DNA from: an uncultured Prevotellaceae bacterium
Lineage (GTDB): Bacteria > Bacteroidota > Bacteroidia > Bacteroidales > Bacteroidaceae
DNA: 64,000 nt
Reading direction: 5' to 3'
Assembly (NCBI GenBank): GCA_900318555.1
Contig: ONKX01000006.1
Coordinates: 1 to 64,000 of the forward strand
A program made the position numbers and the translations under genes. This document shows, piece after piece, positions 17,481 to 29,120 of this stretch. Position 1 is the first letter of the stretch. Every line of letters starts with the position of its first letter. Below the pieces are notes generated by a model that was given only the letters and a program-made list of their open reading frames with translations, was not told the origin of the DNA and ran no database searches.

Positions 17481-20400
17481 TTAGAATTTAATACTTGCAC
17501 CTACGAGATATGTACGAGATGGCGGGTAAAGACCCAGGTCAACACCAGATGCCCATTGGATTCTTTTGCCGTTAATTTCTGCACCTGCAGTATTACCTAC
17601 CTCAGGATCGAGGCCGGTGTAACCGGTGAAGGTCACGAGGTTCTGAGCCTGAACATAGAAGCGGAGCTGCTGGAATGGGCAACCCTTCCAGATGTGCTTG
17701 AAGTCGTAACCGAGTGTGATAGTCTTGATCTTGAAGTAGTCAGCATCTTCCATATAACGGGTAGATACATAGTTTGTGTTCGGGTGACCAGTTGCAGAAA
17801 TGCGTGGCTGGTCGTTTGAAGTACCCTCACCATACCAACGCTTAAAGATAGAGGTATCGTAGTTCTGATAAGGAGCATCACTGAACGAACGGTAAGAACG
17901 CATGATTTGCTGACCAAATGCACCGGCACCGTTGATAGCGAAGTCAAGACCCTTCCAAGTCAGACCGAGGTTGATACCCAGCATGACATCGGGATTAGGA
18001 TTACCAATCTCATGACGGTCGCAATTATCGCCTTCTGAATAAGTAATCACACCATCACCATTCCAGTCGTCCCAGATGCAGTCACCAGGCTGTGCACCTT
18101 CCCAAGTACCTCCAAATACCTTGCCCTGCTCCTGATATGCCTTAACAACTTCTGGGTGATTGGCAATAGATGCTGCGTTAGCTGCGTCAATCTGTGCCTG
18201 GTTCTGGAAGATACCGCTGTAAGACATACCATAGAAGTAACCGATGGGCTTGCCTTCCTCAGCACGGTAGATGAACTCTGTACCCTGTGAGAGGACGCCG
18301 CCAGGGCCATCGATGTAGTGGTTCTGGTTAGCGATACGAGTTACCTCGTTCTTGTTGGTAGCAAAGTTCACACCAACGTTGTAGCGGAAGTCCTTACCAA
18401 TTCTGTCGTTCCAAGTGAGTGCAATTTCAACACCCGTATTCTTCACGTCACCACCATTGATAGCAGCAGGAAGGGTACCGTCAACGGCAACCTGCTGGCC
18501 AGCGATCAACCAGTCTTTCGTGGTCTTCTTATACCAGTCGAAGGTCAAGCCCAAACGGCTGTTGAGGAAGCGTGCGTCGAAACCGAAGTCAAGCTGCTCA
18601 GAAGTTTCCCAAGTCAGGTCAGGATTCGGTACGATGTTGGCGTAAGCACCGACGTTTGGAGTACCGGCAACTGAGGTTGCAATATCAGAACCGAACTTGT
18701 AACCAGAGTCGAAGGCGTCGCCCGACAGAGCGATCGTTGCCAGATACTGGTACTTGTCGATGTCCTTGTTACCGTTTTGACCCCAGCTTGCACGGATCTT
18801 GAAGAAGTCGAGCCAGCTCTTGGTGCTCTCCATGAACTTCTCGTTGGTCATTACCCAACCTACAGAAACTGATGGGAACCAACCCCAACGCTTGCCGTCG
18901 GTGAAGATACTTGAACCATCATAACGCAGGGTAACGGTAGCCATGTAGGTCTCGTTCCAGTCCCAAGTCAGACGGCCGAACCAAGAAGCGAGATACTCTT
19001 CATCATTGGGCTTACCATTCAAAGTAGCTTGAGTAGCATCAGTCAGTTTGACATTTGACAGCCATGCAGAATTCCAACCCTTTAAGGTTGCGAGCTGTTC
19101 GCCCCAGTTAACCTTGTTAGATCCACCGACGTTAAAGCTCCAAGCAGAACTCTGGTAAGTCTGACCAACCATTGCGGTGATCTTGTGACCAGAAATGATA
19201 GGAAGATCGTAAGTCAAGGTATTCTCAATAGACCAATTGGTGCTCAGCCAAGCGTTCTGACTAACACTATAGGTGGTAGAAGTTGCATTACCATAACCAG
19301 AAGAAGCAGGCTCACCATAGCTACGATATGCGCCAGAACCCCAGTTGTAGTTGAACTGAGAACGGAGTCTCAGACCCTTGATAGGCTGAATGACGGCGAA
19401 TGCAGTAGCATTAGAATTGATGTTACGGCTTTCTGCCATAGAGTTGAAACCACCCTTCTGAAGGTTCTCCCATGGGTTGCTGAACAAAGAAGCGTTCCAG
19501 CCCTGACCGTACTTCACATTACCGTCAAAATCCTGATAGTAATAGATGTCGCCATTGTCACCATACTGCGGTACAAGCGGACAAGTCTGAAGCAGGCTGT
19601 GGATATAGCTCCAATACATACCGTCCTCAGCCAAGTCGTGGCTCCTGTTGTAGCTAATTGAGATGTTCTCACCGATGGTGATGACATCGAAGTCCTTATT
19701 CTTCAAGAGCACGTGGTCGCTGTTGAGGCGGATGGTGTGACGCTTGTAGTAAGAAGCCTTGTCGGCACCCATGATACCTTCGTTACCGGTATAGGTGTAC
19801 GACATCATGAACTTCGATGCGTCCGTACCACCAGTCAGGGTTACAGAGTGGTTGTTCTGCAAAGCATTCTTATTATCGAAAGCCTTCCACCAGTCAGTGC
19901 CTTCCCAACCGTCCTCAACTCTCTTGAGGATGTCAGCGGGAACAAAACCTGCCCAATCCATCTTCTGACCAGAAGTGTTGAAGGTGTACTCGTCCATGAT
20001 GGTCATGTACTGCTTGGCATTGAGCAACTGTGGGCGCTTGTAGGCGTTAGACCAACCCATAGCTCCGTTATAGGTAATCTCAATCTTGCCAGCCTTACCC
20101 TGTTTGGTAGTAACGAGGATAACGCCGTTTGCAGCACGGGCACCGTAGATGGCTGCCGAAGCAGCATCCTTCAGCACGTCGATGGACTCGATATCAGCGG
20201 GGTTGATGTCGTCAAGGCTACCACCTGCTACACCGTCGATCACGTAAAGAGGTGCAGAGTTACCGGTGGTACCGATACCACGGATGTAAACCTTGTAACC
20301 CTTACCAGGCTGTGTAGAACTCTGGGTGATCTGCACACCAGGAGTGCTTGACTGCATGGCTTCCAATGCGTTGGTGGTGTTCAGCTTGGCGATTTCATCA

Positions 20401-20822
20401 CCCTTTATCTGAACAGTAGCACCTGTCACCAACTTTTTCTTCTGTACACCGTAACCCACAACGACGACTTCATCCAGCTGGGCGTTGTCTTCTTCGAGGG
20501 TTACATTGAAATTAGACTGACTGCCGGTAGCAATCTCCTGAGTAGTGTAGCCGATGTAGCTGATGACCAGCGTAGCACCAGACTTCACGTTGAGCGTAAA
20601 GTTACCGTCGAGGTCTGTAACTGTACCATTGGTGGTACCCTTTTCAACGATACTTGCACCAATCACGGGACCCTGAGAGTCAGAGACAGTACCCGTAATC
20701 TTCTTCGTTGACTGTTGAACAGCCTGTACCGAATTTTCGGCATTGGCTGCCACTGGTGAGTACAGTCCTAACAGGGAACATGCACCCATCAACAGCGCTG
20801 TTTTTCTGATTTTTTGATTCAT
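17481..20822 (-). CDS. SusC/RagA family TonB-dependent transporter
   Basis: The 1113-residue protein has a signal peptide and a carboxypeptidase-regulatory-like domain (ITGTVSDSQGPVIGASIVEK). A TonB-box-like stretch (LDEVVVVGYG), a plug domain (LYVIDGVAGG, then VLKDAASAAIYGARAANGVI) and a 22-strand-type barrel to the C-terminus follow. It imports glycan fragments across the outer membrane with its SusD partner. ATG at 20822 is used because the 21 codons upstream of it in the same frame give no signal peptide. The leader contains a strong hairpin (20897-20928). Substrate is not shown by sequence; the position next to a xylan-type esterase suggests a hemicellulose. Confidence 0.93.
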   Translation of the reverse strand: MNQKIRKTALLMGACSLLGLYSPVAANAENSVQAVQQSTKKITGTVSDSQGPVIGASIVEKGTTNGTVTDLDGNFTLNVKSGATLVISYIGYTTQEIATGSQSNFNVTLEEDNAQLDEVVVVGYGVQKKKLVTGATVQIKGDEIAKLNTTNALEAMQSSTPGVQITQSSTQPGKGYKVYIRGIGTTGNSAPLYVIDGVAGGSLDDINPADIESIDVLKDAASAAIYGARAANGVILVTTKQGKAGKIEITYNGAMGWSNAYKRPQLLNAKQYMTIMDEYTFNTSGQKMDWAGFVPADILKRVEDGWEGTDWWKAFDNKNALQNNHSVTLTGGTDASKFMMSYTYTGNEGIMGADKASYYKRHTIRLNSDHVLLKNKDFDVITIGENISISYNRSHDLAEDGMYWSYIHSLLQTCPLVPQYGDNGDIYYYQDFDGNVKYGQGWNASLFSNPWENLQKGGFNSMAESRNINSNATAFAVIQPIKGLRLRSQFNYNWGSGAYRSYGEPASSGYGNATSTTYSVSQNAWLSTNWSIENTLTYDLPIISGHKITAMVGQTYQSSAWSFNVGGSNKVNWGEQLATLKGWNSAWLSNVKLTDATQATLNGKPNDEEYLASWFGRLTWDWNETYMATVTLRYDGSSIFTDGKRWGWFPSVSVGWVMTNEKFMESTKSWLDFFKIRASWGQNGNKDIDKYQYLATIALSGDAFDSGYKFGSDIATSVAGTPNVGAYANIVPNPDLTWETSEQLDFGFDARFLNSRLGLTFDWYKKTTKDWLIAGQQVAVDGTLPAAINGGDVKNTGVEIALTWNDRIGKDFRYNVGVNFATNKNEVTRIANQNHYIDGPGGVLSQGTEFIYRAEEGKPIGYFYGMSYSGIFQNQAQIDAANAASIANHPEVVKAYQEQGKVFGGTWEGAQPGDCIWDDWNGDGVITYSEGDNCDRHEIGNPNPDVMLGINLGLTWKGLDFAINGAGAFGQQIMRSYRSFSDAPYQNYDTSIFKRWYGEGTSNDQPRISATGHPNTNYVSTRYMEDADYFKIKTITLGYDFKHIWKGCPFQQLRFYVQAQNLVTFTGYTGLDPEVGNTAGAEINGKRIQWASGVDLGLYPPSRTYLVGASIKF

Positions 20823-20896
20823 ACTTAAGTGTTTTCTTATTTTAATTGGTTTGTAATAAATACAAATAGGTTTGGGTGGAAGCATAGCTTCTCAGT

Positions 20897-20928
20897 GGCC
20901 TACGAATCTGCTTGGCAGACGTTAGGCC
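20897..20928 (-). promoter_or_regulatory. Strong hairpin in the susC leader
   Basis: GGCCTA CG .. TCTGC ttg GCAGA CG . TAGGCC gives 13 base pairs in three blocks with small internal loops. It lies 75 bases upstream of the susC start on the transcribed side and has no T-run, so an RNA control element is more likely than a terminator. Confidence 0.6.
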
Positions 20929-21239
20929 GGGCTTTAGGAAGTGTTGTTTCGGTTCATAATGTTGTTATTAAAATTTAATTTATATATTAATTATGTCGAT
21001 TTTGGTTGCGTCTATTTGTAATAATAAGTTGTTGTTGCCTTCAATTGCGCTTTTGACGCTGCAAAATTATATTATTTCAAGAAATTGTCATTTATTTTGT
21101 GTTACAAATACTTTGCAAAATGTATCAACAGTTGTATTAGTGTACATTCCGCAAACAAATTCGTCCATTTTTATATATTAACGCTTTTTGTTTAATATTT
21201 ATTTAAAGTTGCTTCATTGGGGTTAAAAAATGAAATAAA

Positions 21240-21267
21240 ATCGAGGCTCCCAAGCGGGAGCCTCGAT
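21240..21267. terminator. Terminator of the esterase gene
   Basis: A perfect 12-base-pair stem ATCGAGGCTCCC / GGGAGCCTCGAT with AAGC loop, followed by T-rich sequence on the minus strand. The 300 bases between it and the susC leader hairpin hold no gene that I can support. Confidence 0.88.
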
Positions 21268-21287
21268 GGATTTTGAAACATGCTCTA

Positions 21288-23255
<1,968 letters not shown>

Positions 23256-23289
23256 TTATTATTTTCGTTGTTGATTGTTATAACGCTTG

Positions 23290-23297
23290 CAAAGTTA
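23290..23297 (-). promoter_or_regulatory. Promoter -7 box for the esterase gene
   Basis: Minus strand TAACTTTG, about 40 bases before ATG 23249. No -33 TTTG is found at normal spacing, which fits a promoter that needs an activator. Confidence 0.45.
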
Positions 23298-23337
23298 AGC
23301 ATTATTTTGTTTCGAAGTAACATAAATACTTTTTGTG

Positions 23338-23758
23338 ATGTAACAAAATGCTTGCTTTTTGTAATATTTGTTGTAATACACGATAAATTATGAAGTCCGT
23401 GTTACAAATAATAAAGCTTGTATCATTTATAATGTCTAAATTTGCATTCGTAAAAAAGCTCTGGGCCAGTGGCCTTGAGAACTACATTAGAATTCTTTTT
23501 CAAATCGCTTTATTTTTAAGTTAAGGCTTATAATAGTTAATAGTTACTAAGAGTTAGTAGTTTTGGTATGTAAAAACGACTGGGAGCCGATGTGAATCGC
23601 CTCCCATTTTTTTATTTAATAATGTACGCGCGAAACATTGAAATAATTGTTGTAAGTGCTGGCTTGGATTAGTGAGATGAATGCTTTAAATGTATCGAAA
23701 AATGGCTAAAAAGCTAATTTTTTTAAGAGATGTTACAAAATAAAAAAATCGTGTTACA
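23338..23758. promoter_or_regulatory. Cluster of TGTTACA cores between esterase and xusA
   Basis: TGTTACA or its complement occurs at 23338-23344 (reverse), 23400-23406, 23731-23737 and 23752-23758. A further copy at 21100-21106 precedes the minus-strand susC. The 12-mer GTGTTACAAATA is identical at 21099-21110 and 23399-23410. They could be binding sites of one regulator of this glycan block. Confidence 0.45.
23451..23613 (+). ncRNA. Candidate small RNA upstream of xusA
   Basis: A TAAATTTG box (23437-23444) is followed about 160 bases later by an intrinsic terminator. That is TGGGAG-C-CGAT and ATCG-C-CTCCCA with a GTGA loop (23581-23606), then seven T residues. No reading frame of note lies between. 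Small RNAs next to polysaccharide loci are known in Bacteroides, which makes this plausible. It could instead be an attenuated leader of xusA. Confidence 0.45.
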
Positions 23759-23788
23759 CCCAGCAAACGCTATTTAAAATAATAGGTG

Positions 23789-23796
23789 TACCTTTG
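23789..23796 (+). promoter_or_regulatory. Promoter -7 box of the Xus-type operon
   Basis: TACCTTTG, about 60 bases before ATG 23855, without a good TTTG at -33. It lies just downstream of two TGTTACA cores. Confidence 0.55.
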
Positions 23797-23854
23797 CCCC
23801 GTCATTTGAATTTTAACTAACAAAAAAATAATTTATGAATCAAAATCTGTCAAA

Positions 23855-26800
23855 ATGAAGAATCTAAAGCAACTGTTCAGACAGACTCTTCCAACCATCT
23901 TGATGCTGATGGTATTCTGCACAACAATGCAGGCTCAAAACGGCATCACGGTAACGGGTACAGTCACAGACGGTGTCGGGGATGCATTGATAGGCGCCTC
24001 GGTAGTAGTGAAGGGAAACACTTCAACGGGTACTGTGACTGATTTCGATGGTAACTTCCAACTGAAGGTGCCGTCGGAGTCGACGGTACTGGTGATTTCT
24101 TATGTGGGTATGACCACTAAGGAAGTCAAGATCGGCAAGCAGCGCAAGTTCGACGTGACGCTGTACGACGATACCCAGCTGGAAGAAGTCGTAGTAGTAG
24201 GCTACGGCCAACAAAAGAAGGCCTCAGTCGTGGGTGCTATTACCCAGACCACAGGTGAAGTTCTAGAACGTGCAGCCGGTATCGGTAGTGTCAGTGCGGC
24301 ACTTACAGGTAACCTCCCCGGTGTTGCAACCATCGCTTCTTCCGGTCAGCCCGGTGAAGAGGACCCGCGTATTTACATTCGTGGTGCAGCAGCTTGGAAT
24401 ACAGATGCTCAGCCTCTGATTCTCGTTGATGGTGTCGAGCGTGAAATCAAGTCCGTGGATATTTCGTCCGTGGCTACTGTTTCCGTATTGAAAGACGCCT
24501 CTGCAACAGCCGTGTATGGTGTGAAGGGTGCTAATGGTGTTATTCTGATTACCACCAAGCGTGGTCAGGAAGGTAAGGCACGTATCGATGTCGGTTTCAA
24601 CGCTACGTTGAAGGCTGTGTCAAAACTGCCGCGTAAGTATGACTCTTACGATGGCTATATGCTTCGTAACGAGGCGCTCGAACACGAGCTTGCCATCGGT
24701 GGTGACGCTTCTTGGGCATACTATCGTCCACAGACCTTCATCAACAACTTCCGCAATCAAGACCGTACTGTTAAGCCGAACTATGATGCCAACGGCAACT
24801 TCCTCGGTGACTACAGCCAGGCAGAACGTTATCCTAACGTAGACTGGCAGGACGAGATGTTCAAGAGTACCGCGATGTCTTATAATGCCAACCTGAATAT
24901 TTCCGGTGGTACGCAGTTCGTGAAGTATTTCGTTGCATTCGACTACCAGAACGAAGGTGATATGACCAAGGTCTGGGATAACCACCAGGGCTATGAAGGC
25001 GGTTATGCTTACAATCGTCTGAACGTACGTTCAAATCTGGACTTCCAGATTACGAAGACTACTCAGTTCAGAGTCAACCTGGCTGGTTCTAATGCCCAGC
25101 AGAAGACCCCACGTTATTATTATGGTAATAGTGGTGAGTACTTCCAGCAGCAGAACTGGGCCGGTGCTTACGGTATGCCGCCCAACGTATTCCCTGTACA
25201 GTTCTCAGACTATTCATGGGGTTATTATCCGTTGGTATCCAACGTTGCCAACTCTCCCATGAACGTTGCACTGTCAGGTTATGAGTTGAAAACCAATACC
25301 CGCGTATTCACCGACTTTGCCCTCGAACAGAAACTCGATTTCGTCACCAAGGGTCTAGTCCTGCGTGGTACCATCTCTTGGGATAACCAGTTCGATGAGG
25401 GTAATCGCGGTATTAACCAGGCCGGTGGTGGTCACGCTACCAAGAGAATGTATATGCTTCCTGAGGACGGTGTGCTGCGTCCCGAAAACCAGATTTTCAC
25501 GAATACCGGTTTCGATTTCTATGAAAAGGTCGACTGGAGCACTGAGGCAGGTAGCGTAGGTAGGACCTATCGTGCTACGGAAATGTCACTCCAGCTCTTC
25601 TGGGGTCGTCAGTTCGGTGATCATAACATCACTGCGATGGGTAACTGGAAGCGTCGTATTGATGCTGGTAATGCTGACCTCGAGAATCGTCGTGAGGACT
25701 GGGTGTTCCGTACTACCTATGATTATAAGAGCAAGTATTTCGCTGAGTTCAACGGTGCTTACAACGGTTCACAGAAGTTCTCTCCCGACAACCGCTTCGC
25801 ATTTTTCTGTTCAGGAGCTGCAGGTTGGATGATGTCCGAGGAGCCCTTCATGAAGAAGCTGAAGGACAAGGGAATCATTGATATGTTTAAGATTCGTGGT
25901 TCTATCGGTGAAATCGGTGACGATAACGCAGGTGCTCGTTGGGCTTATATGAACCAGTGGGCAGTAACCAACAAGGTCCACATGACGCTTACTGATGGCG
26001 AAAGTCCATTCCAGGGCTATAAGGAGTCTGTGATTGCCGCCCCTGACCTGAAGTGGGCTACGGTGTCAAAGAAGAACCTCGGTTTCGACTACGCATTCCT
26101 GCATGGCATGTTCGCCGGTAGCTTCGACTGGTTCCGCGATGACCGTTATGACATCTTCGTTTCCGGTGGCAACCGTTCTGTACCTACTTACTATGGTGCA
26201 TGGACCGTTCCCGATATCAACAAGGGTGAAATCAAGAATACTGGTTTCGAATTTGAACTTCGATTCAATAAGGTGCTGAAGAATGGTATGCGTTTCTGGG
26301 CAAATGCTAACTATACGTACGCGCACAATACTATTAAGATTAAGGATGACCCCGCATTGCTGCCGTCTTATCGTCGCGCTCAGGGTTATTCCCAGGGTCA
26401 ATACGTTTCATTCATTGACAACGGCTATATTGGCACTTACGATGAACTCTACAGCACGCCAAAGCGTGAGAAGGACGATACGCAGGTCTTGATTGGTGAC
26501 CACTATATCGTTGACTTCAATGCTGATGGTGTCGTTGATGAAACATACGACCAGGCACCATACGGTTACACTGGCAACCCCGAACATACTTACAATGCCA
26601 CTATCGGCTGGGAGTGGAAAGGCTGGAGCTGCTTCGCTCAGCTCTATGGTGTAACAGGCGTCACACGTGACGTTGGTCTTACCTCTTTTAATAATAAGCT
26701 GCTTACAGTATATGATAATGGTACCTGGTGGAATCCTGTCGATGCAGGTGGCGACGTTGTCGTACCACGTTTCACCACTCAGGTTGCCTATAATGACGGT

Positions 26801-27043
26801 ACACAGTATCTCTACGACGGTTCTTATTTCCGTCTGAAGAATGTGGAGATTGCTTACACCTGGACAAAGGGCTGGATCAAGAAGCTTGGCTTCTCAAGTC
26901 TGAAGATTTATGTGAATGGTAACAACCTCTTCCTGATTACAAAGATGCCTGACGACCGCGAGAGTAACTACGGATGGAGTGGCGGTGGCGGTGCTTACCC
27001 GACTGTCAGACGTTATAACTTCGGATTCAAGCTTAACATTTAA
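23855..27043 (+). CDS. xusA: SusC-type transporter, xylan utilisation (XusA-like)
   Basis: The 1062-residue protein has a signal peptide ending near MQAQ and a carboxypeptidase-regulatory-like domain (VTGTVTDGVGDALIGASVVV). A TonB-box-like LEEVVVVGYG, a plug domain (LILVDGVERE, SVLKDASATAVYGVKGANGV) and a barrel complete the usual length. It is the first gene of a susC-susD-susC-susD array, the layout of the Bacteroidetes xylan utilisation system described in Prevotella bryantii. The gene name rests on this synteny. A seven-codon reading frame starts at 23834 and its stop overlaps the xusA start as ATGA. Confidence 0.85.
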   Translation: MKNLKQLFRQTLPTILMLMVFCTTMQAQNGITVTGTVTDGVGDALIGASVVVKGNTSTGTVTDFDGNFQLKVPSESTVLVISYVGMTTKEVKIGKQRKFDVTLYDDTQLEEVVVVGYGQQKKASVVGAITQTTGEVLERAAGIGSVSAALTGNLPGVATIASSGQPGEEDPRIYIRGAAAWNTDAQPLILVDGVEREIKSVDISSVATVSVLKDASATAVYGVKGANGVILITTKRGQEGKARIDVGFNATLKAVSKLPRKYDSYDGYMLRNEALEHELAIGGDASWAYYRPQTFINNFRNQDRTVKPNYDANGNFLGDYSQAERYPNVDWQDEMFKSTAMSYNANLNISGGTQFVKYFVAFDYQNEGDMTKVWDNHQGYEGGYAYNRLNVRSNLDFQITKTTQFRVNLAGSNAQQKTPRYYYGNSGEYFQQQNWAGAYGMPPNVFPVQFSDYSWGYYPLVSNVANSPMNVALSGYELKTNTRVFTDFALEQKLDFVTKGLVLRGTISWDNQFDEGNRGINQAGGGHATKRMYMLPEDGVLRPENQIFTNTGFDFYEKVDWSTEAGSVGRTYRATEMSLQLFWGRQFGDHNITAMGNWKRRIDAGNADLENRREDWVFRTTYDYKSKYFAEFNGAYNGSQKFSPDNRFAFFCSGAAGWMMSEEPFMKKLKDKGIIDMFKIRGSIGEIGDDNAGARWAYMNQWAVTNKVHMTLTDGESPFQGYKESVIAAPDLKWATVSKKNLGFDYAFLHGMFAGSFDWFRDDRYDIFVSGGNRSVPTYYGAWTVPDINKGEIKNTGFEFELRFNKVLKNGMRFWANANYTYAHNTIKIKDDPALLPSYRRAQGYSQGQYVSFIDNGYIGTYDELYSTPKREKDDTQVLIGDHYIVDFNADGVVDETYDQAPYGYTGNPEHTYNATIGWEWKGWSCFAQLYGVTGVTRDVGLTSFNNKLLTVYDNGTWWNPVDAGGDVVVPRFTTQVAYNDGTQYLYDGSYFRLKNVEIAYTWTKGWIKKLGFSSLKIYVNGNNLFLITKMPDDRESNYGWSGGGGAYPTVRRYNFGFKLNI

Positions 27044-27058
27044 TTGCGATTATCTATT

Positions 27059-29083
27059 ATGAAATACTATAATAATATCAAATCCTTTTCGTGTGGTTTG
27101 CTGCTCTTTCTGGTAGGCGCAGTTTCCCTCACTTCTTGTACCGACTGGCTGGACAAGGATCCGGATTCTATCGTTGCTGAGGATGAGGCATTCAAGAACT
27201 TCCGAAATTTCCAGGGTTATATTGAGGAGATTTATTCCTTGATTCCCAGTAAGGAGATGGTCAACTATTGTACCGCCTGGAACTTCGGCGATGACGCTGT
27301 CCATAACCCGGAAGGCTATGCACACATGGATCACCAAGTTGACCTTGGTAACTATCGTAACTGGTACACCAACAACCAATGCTGGCTGAATGGTGCAAGA
27401 AGTTCTCTTTGGAGAAACGCCTGGTACTGTATCCGTAAGTGTAACATGGGTATTGACAATATCAAGTCACTTGTCGGAACGGACGAGGAACGCGATATCC
27501 TGCTCGGACAGATGTATTTCTTCCGTGCTTGGTGGCATTTCGAGCTGATGTGCTATTTCGGTGGTCTGCCCTATATCGACCAGACCTTCGTAGATGGTCA
27601 TATTCCCGAACTCCCGCGTCTGTCTTTCCAGAAGTGTGCAGAGCGTTGCGCTGAAGACTTCCTAGCAGCATACGAGCTCCTTCCTCTGGATTCAAAGGAA
27701 TGGGATGAGACACTTATTGCTCAGGATAATAATACTAGAAACAACAACTTCCTGCGTGTTAATAAGTTCACGGCTCTCTGCTACTTAGGCAAGTGCTATC
27801 TCTGGGCAGGTTCTCCGCTCATGAAGGAGTTTGAGAAGTGGAATCAGGGTGGTCAGCCCGTCCTTTTGGGTGCAAGCCAGGGCGGTGCCAATGCCAAGAC
27901 CTATGATTATGACGCGAAGTACTGCAGACTGGCTGCTGATGCTCTCGGTAAGGCGCTTGATTTGGTCAATAAAGGTCAGGTAACCTACCACCTTGCTACC
28001 TTCAAGTTCGCAAGCATCTATGATCATGAGAAGTCAAGTGCTATCGAATCTGATGAATTCTACTCAAACATTTTCTATACTGTTAGTGAAGGTTGGAAGA
28101 TGCCAGGTGCTTGCGAGGCCATTATGCGTGGTTCTCACCCCGGTGCGAACTCATCTAACTGGAACTGTGCCAAGATCTTTGGTCCGAAGGTTGCCGGTCT
28201 GGTGGAACATGATAACATTATCCATCACCCCACAGCTAACCTGATTGACCAATACGGTATGGCCAATGGTCAGCCCATCTATCTGGTAGAGAATGGTCAC
28301 TATGTCATCAATCCAAAGGCTGAGTGGGATCCCACACATCCTTACAAGGGCCGTGACCCACGATTCTATCATGATATCGTGTTCGACGGTTTCCACTATG
28401 TTCTGAAGACCGATGGTTTGAATGCAGCTCAGAAAGAGCATGAATATTGCTCGCTGTACACAAATGGTGCCATGCGTTCTGTCGATAACGGTAGTAGCAC
28501 GGGTTACTTCATCCAGAAGCTGGTTCCTCACCAGTGTAATATTGGTGACAAGTGGTATGACTGGGGTTATAATCTCCAGACCTATCTCCCATATATGCGT
28601 CTTGCTGATGTCTATCTGATGTTTGCAGAGGCTATGGCTGGTTTTGCTACGGATATGACAGAATTGAAGCAATCGACGACCTATTGCCCCTCCATGTCGG
28701 CTGTTGGCGCTATCAATGCCCTTCGCGACCGCGTAGGTATGGAAGGTGTACAGGAAAACTTCCTGGATACTCGTGAGCATTTCATTGATGAGGTACGCCG
28801 CGAACGTACTGTAGAACTTGCGTTTGAAGGCTTCCGCTGGTGTGACCTGCAGCGTTGGCTCCTCCTGACAGAGGCTCCTTACACTGAGAAATACTCTCAT
28901 GAGTTTGAGCGTATGCAGAAGGATTCTTGGTTCAAGAAGAACGATCCGAAGGATGCTGAAGTTGCTAATTTCCACAGGGAAACGCTCATCAAGCGCCCCT
29001 TGGAAGCAAAGCACTATTGGTTCCCGTTCCCGGAGAAGGATGTTTATCTCTACGAAGGCTTTAAACAGAATCCTGGATGGTAA
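27059..29083 (+). CDS. xusB: SusD-type glycan-binding lipoprotein (XusB-like)
   Basis: The 674-residue protein has a lipoprotein signal (SLTSC) followed by DWLDKDPDS, a very common SusD start. It has SusD helical repeats (LGQMYFFRAWWHFELMCYFG) and the C-terminal signature RRERTVELAFEGFRWCDLQR. ATG at 27059 is chosen; an upstream TTG in the same frame gives no better signal. It follows xusA by 15 bases and should form the lid of the XusA pore. Confidence 0.87.
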   Translation: MKYYNNIKSFSCGLLLFLVGAVSLTSCTDWLDKDPDSIVAEDEAFKNFRNFQGYIEEIYSLIPSKEMVNYCTAWNFGDDAVHNPEGYAHMDHQVDLGNYRNWYTNNQCWLNGARSSLWRNAWYCIRKCNMGIDNIKSLVGTDEERDILLGQMYFFRAWWHFELMCYFGGLPYIDQTFVDGHIPELPRLSFQKCAERCAEDFLAAYELLPLDSKEWDETLIAQDNNTRNNNFLRVNKFTALCYLGKCYLWAGSPLMKEFEKWNQGGQPVLLGASQGGANAKTYDYDAKYCRLAADALGKALDLVNKGQVTYHLATFKFASIYDHEKSSAIESDEFYSNIFYTVSEGWKMPGACEAIMRGSHPGANSSNWNCAKIFGPKVAGLVEHDNIIHHPTANLIDQYGMANGQPIYLVENGHYVINPKAEWDPTHPYKGRDPRFYHDIVFDGFHYVLKTDGLNAAQKEHEYCSLYTNGAMRSVDNGSSTGYFIQKLVPHQCNIGDKWYDWGYNLQTYLPYMRLADVYLMFAEAMAGFATDMTELKQSTTYCPSMSAVGAINALRDRVGMEGVQENFLDTREHFIDEVRRERTVELAFEGFRWCDLQRWLLLTEAPYTEKYSHEFERMQKDSWFKKNDPKDAEVANFHRETLIKRPLEAKHYWFPFPEKDVYLYEGFKQNPGW

Positions 29084-29088
29084 GCAAT

Positions 29089-29118
29089 GGAGAATTGAAA
29101 ATTGATAATTATTGAAGA
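29089..29118. repeat. Heptamer-type repeat between xusB and xusC
   Basis: Imperfect units of AATTGA/AATTGAAA fill the gap between the two genes. Confidence 0.5.
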
Positions 29119-29120
29119 TT

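Noticed and set aside
20993..21181. 62-codon plus-strand frame in the susC leader
   Set aside because: AT-driven frame within a regulatory region; no initiation context or family.
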